Part shown: positions 1 to 5,315 of the stretch, piece after piece
Position numbering within the stretch: the first letter of the stretch is position 1
Layout: every line of letters begins with the position of its first letter
From: a bacterium
Lineage (GTDB): Bacteria; SM23-31; JAUVVT01
Direction: 5' to 3'
NCBI GenBank assembly: GCA_030616165.1
Contig: JAUWXV010000062.1
Span: forward strand, 1-15,759
Length of the DNA: 15,759 nt
Translations under genes and position numbers: made by a program
The notes under the pieces: generated by a model
What the model saw: only the letters and a program-made list of their open reading frames with translations
Databases searched by the model: none
What the model was told of the DNA's origin: nothing

Positions 1-179
1 CAAAAACGTACAATTGCTAGGGATATGTCAATAAATAATAAAGACTAAAAAAAGAAAAATATCTGTTAAATTATTACTATTACAATTTAATTTTAACATA
101 ATCAGATATGATATTTGTTTTTGGCGACATGCAAAACGGCATGCATTTTTTACAAAAACATACAAAAAATGACAAAATT
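1..179. other. Gene-free AT-rich left edge with phased ACAAAA repeats
   Basis: No open reading frame worth calling is present. The end of the stretch holds three copies of ACAAA starting at 152, 162 and 172, exactly 10 bp apart. A short inverted repeat (CATGC / GCATG, about 128-143) lies just before them. The equivalent place in the second composite site holds three 10-bp-phased TGGCA motifs, so this may be a protein-binding arm of the first site. That reading is an inference from position and spacing. Confidence 0.35.
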
Positions 180-210
180 AAAGCCCTACTTTAAGTAAAA
201 GCAGGGCTTT
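180..210. terminator. Hairpin beside tRNA-Lys half (terminator-like)
   Basis: AAAGCCCT (180-187) pairs perfectly with AGGGCTTT (203-210) around a 15-nt loop. T-rich sequence follows on the plus strand and A-rich sequence on the other side, so it could act as an intrinsic terminator in either direction. It lies just beyond the 3' end of the minus-strand tRNA half. A hairpin of different sequence occupies the same place at the second site (4294-4328), so the position is conserved while the sequence is not. Confidence 0.6.
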
Positions 211-241
211 TTAATATATTGTTTTTATTATAATTTTACTT

Positions 242-317
242 GTGGGCCCACGAGGACTCGTCCTCCGTAGGCGGATCTGCCTTCGGCGGAAACCTCGGAC
301 CTACTGATTAAGAGTCA
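242..317 (-). pseudogene. tRNA-Lys(CTT) 3'-half remnant, part of a putative att site
   Basis: Read on the minus strand, this gives an anticodon loop CTCTTAA (308-314 on plus), the 3' anticodon-stem strand TCAG, a variable region, a T-arm CGAGG-TTCGAGT-CCTCG interrupted by a 30-bp insertion, and the acceptor 3' strand TGGGCCC with a discriminator A. The loop and stem resemble bacterial tRNA-Lys with anticodon CUU. No D-arm or 5' acceptor strand lies upstream: after three matching bases of the 5' anticodon stem, the sequence becomes the repeat shared with the second site. It is therefore a half gene of the kind left by site-specific integration into a tRNA anticodon loop, and it is not an intact tRNA. 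The Lys identity depends only on the anticodon region. Confidence 0.65.
261..290. repeat. 30-bp palindromic insertion in the tRNA-Lys T-loop
   Basis: Removing exactly 261-290 restores a normal T-arm (CGAGG, TTCGAGT, CCTCG on the minus strand), so these 30 bp are an insertion. They form an imperfect inverted repeat: TCCGCCGAAGGC against GCCTACGGAGGA, 10 of 12 positions complementary, with a 6-nt centre. Short GC-rich palindromes of this style occur as dispersed REP-like elements in many genomes. Only this copy is in the window. Confidence 0.6.
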
Positions 318-580
318 TATGCCCTATTTTATAATTAACTTTGTAACTTATTAAAAAACAACTTAACTGCGTGTGGCTGCTGTATTTAAACCGCTTTATT
401 AAATTCTCAAAATCCTTACCATTTAACACCAAAAGTGGCAAGAATTGGCAAGGTTGAGATTATGTAAACTAAAATAATTTTTATATTAGTAATGTATTTT
501 TTAACTCTTCTGAAATTAAAATAAAATCTATACCTTAATTTTTATTGAAAAGTGTCCAAAATGTTCTGAAGACGTACATT
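318..580. repeat. Composite site A tail (direct repeat of 4401-4627)
   Basis: Starting at the CATATG next to the tRNA half, several blocks recur in the same order and orientation as at 4401-4627: AACTTTGTAACT (337-348), a 19-bp block around TGCGTGTGGCTGC (364-382, one mismatch), a 37-bp identical block (418-454) containing two TGGCA motifs 10 bp apart, and a 58-bp block (523-580) matching 50 of 58 positions. Spacer lengths differ. There is no coding sequence. The organisation suggests the end of an integrating element with recombinase-binding sites; that function is inferred. Confidence 0.7.
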
Positions 581-595
581 TAGTGACTCGACGGA

Positions 596-619
596 CAATG
601 GTGAGACGTCACACCATTG
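596..619 (-). terminator. Hairpin just downstream of the DUF1080 gene
   Basis: CAATGGTG (596-603) and CACCATTG (612-619) pair perfectly around an 8-nt loop, only 5 nt beyond the stop codon of the DUF1080 gene on the minus strand. There is no U-tract after it on that strand, so it may be an RNA-stabilising or Rho-assisted 3' structure and not a classical intrinsic terminator. It lies at the edge between the GC-rich gene and the AT-rich repeat tail. Confidence 0.35.
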
Positions 620-624
620 CCAAA

Positions 625-1557
625 TCAGCGCTTCGGTACGGAAATGCTGATGTTGCGGAATTTCAGGACGCCGGCGTGGTCACCCTGGATGTAGAAAGAC
701 CCCGGCTCGCCTTCGTTGGCATCCAACGCGCCGCCGGTAATGCCCTCGATCTCCTGCTGATCAATTGTGGTGACGCCGTTGCGGACCACGGTCAGTGTGC
801 GACCCACCAGCGTAATATCGAACGTCTCCCACACGCCGGGCGTGCGCGGAAGCTCAACATTAGGCGCGATCCGGCCGTATATCGACCCAATCCGGCGCTC
901 CACCGGAGTTGCACCGAGAGATCCATATTCGAGCTGGATTTCATAACGACCCCGCAGGTAGAAGCCGCTATTGCCTTTGTCGGGGCAGTTGACCTCGAAG
1001 TGCAGCTTGAAGTCGTCGAACTTGCCGGTCGACTTCAGGTTCGCACCGCGATCTTCATTGACCAGCACCCCATCTTTCACAACCCAGTGGCTGTTGGCTG
1101 AATTGCCGATCGGCTCCCAGCCATCGAGATTCTTGCCGTTGAAGAGGGGCTCTGGATTCGTCCAGACGTTCGGAACGCTACGCTTCAGTTCTGGCGCGCG
1201 CACGCCTGTCAACGCGATGGTGTTTTCGCCGCGCCTCTGAACGCCGATGAGCTTGTCACCGACGGCGTCGAGTTCCCACGTCGTGGCCGGACGCCTGCTG
1301 GAGGCCTGAGATATGCTAATGGTCAGATGCGACCCATCCACCTTGAAATCCTTCATCTGTAAGACATGGCCCCCAGTGGGCTGGTACCATATCTCCAGAC
1401 TGCCGTCTTTTTCCGTCACGCCCAGCCAACTGGCGCGCGTGCTGGTCGGCGTCGTGATGTTGAAATCCCACCGTCCCACCAAAGGGTTGCTCTTTTTCTG
1501 TGAACAAGCCGGCGTCAGGAGTGCACTGACAAGAATTAGGGTTAAACCTAGCTTCAT
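625..1557 (-). CDS. DUF1080 (3-keto-disaccharide hydrolase-like) lipoprotein
   Basis: A 310-residue protein with a lipoprotein signal peptide (residues 1-17; lipobox LTPAC, lipidated Cys18). Residues about 24-130 form a beta-rich N-terminal region. From about 132 to the end is a DUF1080 domain with typical features: LFNGKNLDGWEPIG near its start, a GNSGFYLRGRYEIQ core and a C-terminal KFRNISI strand. Known members adopt a concanavalin-like fold, and some hydrolyse 3-keto-glycosides made by Gfo/Idh/MocA dehydrogenases, which suits the neighbouring oxidoreductase. The start at 1557 has GGAGG five bases upstream and gives a clean signal peptide. An in-frame ATG at 1611 also has a strong GGAGGT and would add 18 residues. 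The gene is much richer in G+C than its flanks, indicating acquisition. The domain call is firm; the substrate is unknown. Confidence 0.85.
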   Translation of the reverse strand: MKLGLTLILVSALLTPACSQKKSNPLVGRWDFNITTPTSTRASWLGVTEKDGSLEIWYQPTGGHVLQMKDFKVDGSHLTISISQASSRRPATTWELDAVGDKLIGVQRRGENTIALTGVRAPELKRSVPNVWTNPEPLFNGKNLDGWEPIGNSANSHWVVKDGVLVNEDRGANLKSTGKFDDFKLHFEVNCPDKGNSGFYLRGRYEIQLEYGSLGATPVERRIGSIYGRIAPNVELPRTPGVWETFDITLVGRTLTVVRNGVTTIDQQEIEGITGGALDANEGEPGSFYIQGDHAGVLKFRNISISVPKR

Positions 1558-1611
1558 GCATTCCTCCAAGAAGAAATGACGTTTCGAAATGACATATTTT
1601 CGGAATATCAT

Positions 1612-2386
1612 AATTTACCTCCTTTTTTTTAGTTTTTTTTCAATCAACTTTCAGTTTTCAAAGTCTAAATTAAAATGTAGTTTGTTTTTAAAATTTGTCA
1701 AATTTAAAAAAGAAAAACCAGGACTCACTAAATAGCAAATCCTATATTAGAGTTCCTTCAAGTGTATGAATGAAGAAAGTTCGATTTGGCTTATTGGGGA
1801 TCACACCTCAACAAGCGAGTAAAATGTATGATTTTCTAACCATATTATCAAGAAATAAGTATTGTGACGCAGAATTTACGAATAACCGGAAGCTATAACT
1901 CAAGCTAATCGTGCCATAATTAAACATACACATTTACCTTTGTCAATAATTAGTATTGTGTCCCCGAAATAAGATTTATTACATTAAATATAATATTTTA
2001 TGATAAAATTTGTAACAACCAAAAATCGTACTGGTTTAATTTATTATTGAAAAATAACTACCAAATTTTCCTTTATATGAGAACGGAGCTTATAATTAAA
2101 TAAATTTAAATATATTATAATATAATGATAATTAATATGTTTAGCAAGTTAAAAAATATTGATTAAATATTAGACAATGTCAATATATTCTGTTGAAATT
2201 TAAATATTATCTAAAATTAAGTAAAATGAAAAAATTTTCATACTTGTTGAAATTAAAAATTAATTTTCCCTTCTCATTATCTTTGTGGGTTAATAGGGAC
2301 ATCCCAGCCCTGCTGGCAAATACATAATTAAAGGGTCTGACCCTCATTTGACTCCTAACTGTACCTTAGGCATTCCAAACGAAACC
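1612..2386. other. Gene-free AT-rich spacer with two GC-rich palindromes
   Basis: No coding sequence is supported across about 775 bp between the two GC-rich genes. The part nearest 1612 holds the ribosome-binding and promoter-like sequences of the DUF1080 gene. The part near the oxidoreductase stop holds two small inverted repeats: CCAGC-CCT-GCTGG (2304-2316) and AGGGTC-T-GACCCT (2332-2344). The latter could help end transcription of the oxidoreductase or be a leftover repeat of the donor DNA. A perfect AT palindrome, TATATTATAATATA, at 2111-2124 is not remarkable in this composition. Confidence 0.5.
1674..1701 (-). promoter_or_regulatory. Possible promoter of the DUF1080 gene
   Basis: On the minus strand a perfect -35 hexamer TTGACA (1696-1701 on plus) is followed after 16 nt by TACATT (4 of 6 matches to TATAAT). 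It sits within the palindrome-like ATTTGACAAATT, which recurs before the Gfo/Idh/MocA gene. The region is very AT-rich, so chance matches are easy and the -10 is weak. Confidence 0.35.
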
Positions 2387-3757
2387 TCAGTATTCCAGTT
2401 TGATAATGCCCGGCTGCGGGACGGGATATTTACCATTAAGCCCGGCCTGCAGGGGTGCAGGAGAATCCATCGTCAGATTGTCGATATCGGGAGCGAACTC
2501 ATGCTCGCAGTTGAGGATTTCATCGTAGGTAACGATCTGACCGGTGTGCGCGGCCATCCTGCCCATCGACGTGACCAGACTGGCTTCGGCGCCGCGTTTC
2601 GCCTCGTTGAATGGCTTGTCCATGCGGATTGCTTCTATAAGGTGGTCCCATTCGAGCTGGTAAGGGTCCGGCTCGGGCTGAGGGAACGCCCAGACGATGT
2701 CTTCTTTTTTGTCCATATCCTGTCCCCTGTAGATGCGGCACTTTGCCGGCGAGTGGGACCCATCGGAGATGACCGCGGACCCCTTGTTGCCGTGGGCGTA
2801 GCTGGCGAACTCGCTATGGCAACCGTTGATACACCTGCCATAAAGAAACAGTTTCGTGCCGTCGGCGAAGGTGTATTCGACCGAGTAATTATCAAAGTTC
2901 TGGTCCACCGAGTTGCCACGATAATGGCGACCTCCGATAGACTGGGCTTTGACCGGCCAGGCACCCTTCATCCAGCAGCATTCGTCTATGTGATGTATGT
3001 AAAAGTCGCTGAAGCAGCCACCACTTGCCCAGAGGAAGCTGTGAAACCGTTGGATCTGATAGTGCAGTTCGCTGATACCTTCCGGTTTGGGGTCGGAGGC
3101 AAAATAGCCAATGGGCCCATGCATCCGATATGCCCGCATGGTGATGATGTCACCGACCTGGCCGTCTTTAATCCGATCGTAGAGCTGCCAGCGGGCTGTG
3201 CAGTGACGGCACATCAGCCCCACGCCCACCTTAAGGTTCTTCTTTACAGAATCTTCGGCAAGTTTCAGGAACTTGCGGGTGCTCGGGCCGTCCACTGTAA
3301 CTGGTTTTTCCATAAAGACGTTGATGCCCTTCTCGATGGCGTAGACAAAATGCACCCAGCGAAATGCCGGAGGCGTCGCAAAGATCACTACATCACCCAG
3401 GCTAAGACAGTCCATCGCCTTCTTATAAGAGTCAAAGCCAATGAATTTGCGCTCCTCAGGTACGTCCACCTGTTCAGTGTGCATCTTCTTCAAAACCGTG
3501 TAACTGCGGGCAAGACGGTTCTCGAATACGTCAGCCATGGCGACAAGCTTGATCGGCCCGTTCTTGACAGACAGGGCGTTTGACGCTACGCCGGCGCCCC
3601 GGCCACCGCAGCCAACCAAAGCCACCTTAATAGTATTGTTCTCCGCTGCGTAGTTGCGCGGAACGAGTCCCGTCGCCAGAGCCGAGGTCACGGCACTTCG
3701 ACCAGTGTTCTTCAAAAACTCGCGACGTGATGTCCGTTTTTGTTTCGATTCTTTCAT
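2387..3757 (-). CDS. Tat-exported Gfo/Idh/MocA family oxidoreductase
   Basis: A 456-residue NAD(P)-dependent oxidoreductase. It begins with a twin-arginine signal (SRREFL at residues 10-15, then a hydrophobic stretch to about 38), so it is probably exported folded with its cofactor. The Rossmann domain starts at about residue 43 with KVALVGCGGRG (GxGxxG at 49-54), and the family's EKP motif is at 150-152, where the lysine is normally catalytic. The remainder is the substrate-binding and oligomerisation domain. Members with Tat signals are common in polysaccharide-degrading bacteria, and some oxidise sugars at C3, producing the substrates of DUF1080 hydrolases like its neighbour. The start at 3757 is chosen because AAAGGAG lies just upstream and it places the RR motif correctly; an upstream ATG at 3799 lacks comparable support. 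Composition is GC-rich compared with the flanks. The exact substrate cannot be told. Confidence 0.88.
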   Translation of the reverse strand: MKESKQKRTSRREFLKNTGRSAVTSALATGLVPRNYAAENNTIKVALVGCGGRGAGVASNALSVKNGPIKLVAMADVFENRLARSYTVLKKMHTEQVDVPEERKFIGFDSYKKAMDCLSLGDVVIFATPPAFRWVHFVYAIEKGINVFMEKPVTVDGPSTRKFLKLAEDSVKKNLKVGVGLMCRHCTARWQLYDRIKDGQVGDIITMRAYRMHGPIGYFASDPKPEGISELHYQIQRFHSFLWASGGCFSDFYIHHIDECCWMKGAWPVKAQSIGGRHYRGNSVDQNFDNYSVEYTFADGTKLFLYGRCINGCHSEFASYAHGNKGSAVISDGSHSPAKCRIYRGQDMDKKEDIVWAFPQPEPDPYQLEWDHLIEAIRMDKPFNEAKRGAEASLVTSMGRMAAHTGQIVTYDEILNCEHEFAPDIDNLTMDSPAPLQAGLNGKYPVPQPGIIKLEY

Positions 3758-3829
3758 GACTAAATCTCCTTTCATTTTCAAACTTTTTTTCTTACCCACT
3801 ATTTAATTGTTAAAAATCTTTCCACTTTC

Positions 3830-3858
3830 ACTTTAACAAGGTTATACTAATTTGTCAA
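3830..3858 (-). promoter_or_regulatory. Likely promoter of the Gfo/Idh/MocA gene
   Basis: On the minus strand TTGACA (3853-3858 on plus) is separated by 17 nt from TAAAGT (3830-3835, 4 of 6 matches to the -10 consensus). It is about 75 bp before the chosen start codon and immediately downstream of the perfect hairpin at 3860-3884. The -35 lies in the same ATTTGACAAATT context as that of the DUF1080 gene. Confidence 0.5.
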
Positions 3859-3859
3859 A

Positions 3860-3884
3860 TTGTCAGAGGACAGTCCTCTGACAA
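3860..3884. repeat. Perfect 11-bp inverted repeat (hairpin)
   Basis: TTGTCAGAGGA (3860-3870) and TCCTCTGACAA (3874-3884) form an uninterrupted 11-bp stem with a 3-nt loop. It directly abuts the -35 of the oxidoreductase promoter. It could be an operator, a terminator insulating the promoter, or a REP-like dispersed element. Only one copy is visible. Confidence 0.55.
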
Positions 3885-4253
3885 ACCAAAAAGAAAAATT
3901 GGCCGGCTATCTTATTCGAGCGAATAAGGGGATGTTTTTATTAACAAAAATTAAAGTTGACCTTATTTTCCCGAAAGACGAATTATTTAAGAATTTTAGC
4001 ATTCATAAACTTCAATTTCCGACGATATTCACAATCTTCATTTCAGGCTCATATGTTGATTAGTTTATGTCTTCAGAACATTTTAGACATTTTATATAAG
4101 AAATTAAGAGATACATTTTGTATTATCAAGTGTTTTTTTTCGAAATTTTAAATTTTTATTTACTGTAATGTTTTATTTGTAATTCTTTCTCTCAATCATA
4201 TTATATTTTTTACAAATAAGTTAATTTTGAAGTCACGCCAGGAGACACCCAAA
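3885..4253. other. Gene-free AT-rich spacer with an 8-bp inverted repeat
   Basis: No credible gene is present. A 67-codon frame beginning with TTG inside the hairpin has no ribosome-binding site and no recognisable features. CTTATTCG (3911-3918) and CGAATAAG (3921-3928) form an inverted repeat with a 2-nt centre. Otherwise the stretch is AT-rich filler up to the second composite site. Confidence 0.45.
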
Positions 4254-4280
4254 TTTGGCATTTTATGGCAAAATGTGGCA
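4254..4280. promoter_or_regulatory. Three helically phased TGGCA motifs (possible recombinase arm sites)
   Basis: TGGCA occurs at 4256-4260, 4266-4270 and 4276-4280, exactly 10 bp apart and so on one face of the helix. The same pentamer recurs on the other side of the tRNA half: as TGCCA at 4502-4506 and 4511-4515, and as TGGCA at 4533-4537 and 4543-4547. Phased short repeats flanking a tRNA-derived core are typical of arm-type binding sites of tyrosine recombinases. The function is inferred. Confidence 0.45.
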
Positions 4281-4293
4281 GAAAATGTTAAAA

Positions 4294-4328
4294 AAATAGC
4301 CCAATAGTCTAAAACCATTGAGCTATTT
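4294..4328. terminator. Hairpin beside tRNA-Val half (terminator-like)
   Basis: AAATAGCCCAAT (4294-4305) pairs with ATTGAGCTATTT (4317-4328) with one mismatch and an 11-nt loop. It is flanked by an A-run on the left and T-rich sequence on the right, so it could terminate in either direction. It lies at the same relative position as the 180-210 hairpin, beyond the 3' end of the tRNA half. Confidence 0.55.
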
Positions 4329-4358
4329 AATTGCTTGTTTTTATTGATATTTTAAGCG

Positions 4359-4400
4359 TGGGCGATACTGGACTCGAACCAGTGACCTCCTGCTTGTAAG
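4359..4400 (-). pseudogene. tRNA-Val(TAC) 3'-half remnant, part of a putative att site
   Basis: On the minus strand the sequence reads anticodon loop CTTACAA (anticodon TAC), 3' anticodon stem GCAGG, variable loop AGGTC, T-arm ACTGG-TTCGAGT-CCAGT, acceptor 3' strand ATCGCCC and discriminator A. This is a well-formed 3' half matching bacterial tRNA-Val. Directly 5' of the loop, where CCTGC is expected, is CATATGT followed by the repeat tail. No D-arm or acceptor 5' strand is present. The break falls at the 5' edge of the anticodon loop, the same place as in the Lys half, within three bases. Confidence 0.75.
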
Positions 4401-4627
4401 ACATATGTCCCTTCTTTTTAAACAACTTTGTAACTCCTTAATAATCAATATAACTGCGTATGGCTGCTGAACTTACATCTCTTTCTTTATACTGCGACCA
4501 TTGCCACCAATGCCACCATTTAACACCAAAAGTGGCAAGAATTGGCAAGGTGGAAAAACTTGACAAAGTAAAATCTATACATTAATTTTCAATGTAAAAT
4601 GTCCAAAATGTTTTGAATACATACATT
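4401..4627. repeat. Composite site B tail (direct repeat of 318-580)
   Basis: It shares ordered blocks with the first site: CATATG at the tRNA junction, AACTTTGTAACT (4424-4435), a 19-bp block (4451-4469, one mismatch), a 37-bp identical block (4515-4551) and a terminal 58-bp block (4570-4627, 50 of 58 identical). Similarity stops at about 4627. Two inverted TGCCA motifs precede the 37-bp block here and are absent from the first copy. Confidence 0.7.
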
Positions 4628-4637
4628 GTATCGATGG

Positions 4638-4655
4638 AAACCGTTGAAACGGTTT
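4638..4655. repeat. 7-bp inverted repeat after site B
   Basis: AAACCGT (4638-4644) and ACGGTTT (4649-4655) form a hairpin with a TGAA tetraloop, 10 bp after the end of the shared tail. A short T-run follows at 4660-4663, so weak plus-strand termination is possible. Confidence 0.4.
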
Positions 4656-4681
4656 GACTTTTCAAGGTTATGATTCTTTTA

Positions 4682-4775
4682 CCCCTTACTGAAGTAAGGG
4701 GTTAATGAAATGTTTAGCTGAAGTAAGGGATTAATGAAATATTTAGCAGAAGCAAGGGGTTAATGAAATGTTTAT
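4682..4775. repeat. Three tandem 29-bp repeats with a leading hairpin
   Basis: Three head-to-tail units at 4689-4717, 4718-4746 and 4747-4775 share the pattern CTGAAGTAAGGGGTTAATGA followed by AATGTTTA, with a few substitutions. The first unit together with the preceding bases forms a perfect hairpin, CCCCTTAC / GTAAGGGG (4682-4689 / 4694-4701). There are no spacers, so this is not CRISPR. Every unit carries stop codons, so it is non-coding. It may be a minisatellite or a regulatory array in the leader of the dynamin genes. Confidence 0.75.
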
Positions 4776-4800
4776 CAAAAAAATTATTCCCATTTTATAC

Positions 4801-4828
4801 TTGACAAATTAAATAATTTACATATATT
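4801..4828 (+). promoter_or_regulatory. Possible promoter for the dynamin-like genes
   Basis: TTGACA (4801-4806) and TATATT (4823-4828, 5 of 6 matches) are separated by 16 bp on the plus strand. The -35 continues as TTGACAAATT, the same context found before both GC-rich genes. It lies almost 490 bp before the start codon, implying a long leader if used. A nearer promoter in this very AT-rich stretch cannot be excluded. Confidence 0.4.
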
Positions 4829-5209
4829 TTTGCTAAAAATTTCAATGTGAATGATAAAATTTAGAAAATAAAATCTTTTTTATTTTTCATTCAAACCTGT
4901 CATTTCTATTCTCAATAAATCCATACAATTGGATGTAATAATGAAAAATAGACAAATTTTATGATTGTTTTTTTATTATTATTTTTAATTATTTAATAGA
5001 TATTTTTATATATAAACATTTAAAGTTTTAATTGACTTTGCAGATTAAATTTATTAATTTATTTTTGAAAATGTAGTAACTACAAAATTTAGTCTAATTA
5101 TTCCCCCTTTTACAATAATTAAATTAAGATGCCATATTAATTTACTTTTTTAAAAACAAGAGGTTAGTAATTTTTCGTTGTATTTAAAAATTTTTTCATA
5201 TATTTTAAA

Positions 5210-5234
5210 ATACACAGTATATATACACAGTATA
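5210..5234 (+). promoter_or_regulatory. 12-bp direct repeat upstream of the dynamin-like genes
   Basis: ATACACAGTATA occurs at 5210-5221 and again at 5223-5234, a 13-bp period, about 80 bp before the start codon. Tandem identical dodecamers at this distance resemble an operator or activator site. AT-richness raises the chance of coincidence. Confidence 0.35.
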
Positions 5235-5315
5235 AATTGTTATAAAAAATAAATCACATATAAATATCCGTTCGGATTATTTTGTGAAATGCCTTTTAAA
5301 GGGGAGGAAAATTAT

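Larger units (their letters stand above)
318..4400. mobile_element. Putative tRNA-targeted cassette carrying two GC-rich genes
   Basis: The segment lies between two same-orientation copies of the composite tRNA-half site (A at about 180-580, B at about 4254-4627). Recombination between the anticodon-loop cores of the two sites would release a circle of about 4.1 kb carrying the DUF1080 and Gfo/Idh/MocA genes. No recombinase is encoded within it, so any mobility would have to be supplied in trans. The two coding regions differ sharply in base composition from the flanks, as expected for acquired cargo. The boundaries are placed at the breaks in tRNA homology and are approximate. Two independent integrations followed by rearrangement would be an alternative. 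Confidence 0.45.
4776..5315 (+). other. Gene-free AT-rich leader of the dynamin-like genes
   Basis: No gene is seen in about 540 bp. It holds a promoter-like sequence near its left end and a 12-bp direct repeat near its right end; the rest is AT-rich. GGGGAGG at 5301-5307 is the ribosome-binding site that fixes the start of the first dynamin-like gene. Confidence 0.5.

Noticed and set aside
583-1101. A 172-codon plus-strand frame over the DUF1080 gene
   Set aside because: Shadow of the GC-rich minus-strand gene; no start signals or recognisable protein features.
2348-3583. A 411-codon open frame on the plus strand
   Set aside because: It lies antisense to the well-recognised Gfo/Idh/MocA gene. 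GC-rich codons on the other strand suppress stops and create long shadow frames; there is no ribosome-binding site and no domain.
3860-4063. Possible 67-residue protein
   Set aside because: It begins with TTG inside a perfect hairpin, lacks a ribosome-binding site and has composition typical of random AT-rich DNA.
242-4400. Functional split tRNAs (as in some archaea)
   Set aside because: Only 3' halves exist, they have different anticodons, one has its T-loop interrupted, and both are joined to the same long repeat. An att-site relic explains this better.
4689-4775. CRISPR array
   Set aside because: The 29-bp units are directly tandem without spacers, and no cas genes are present.
5289-5315. 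Upstream start of the first dynamin-like gene
   Set aside because: The in-frame ATG at 5289 has no ribosome-binding site, whereas GGGGAGG sits at proper spacing before 5316.
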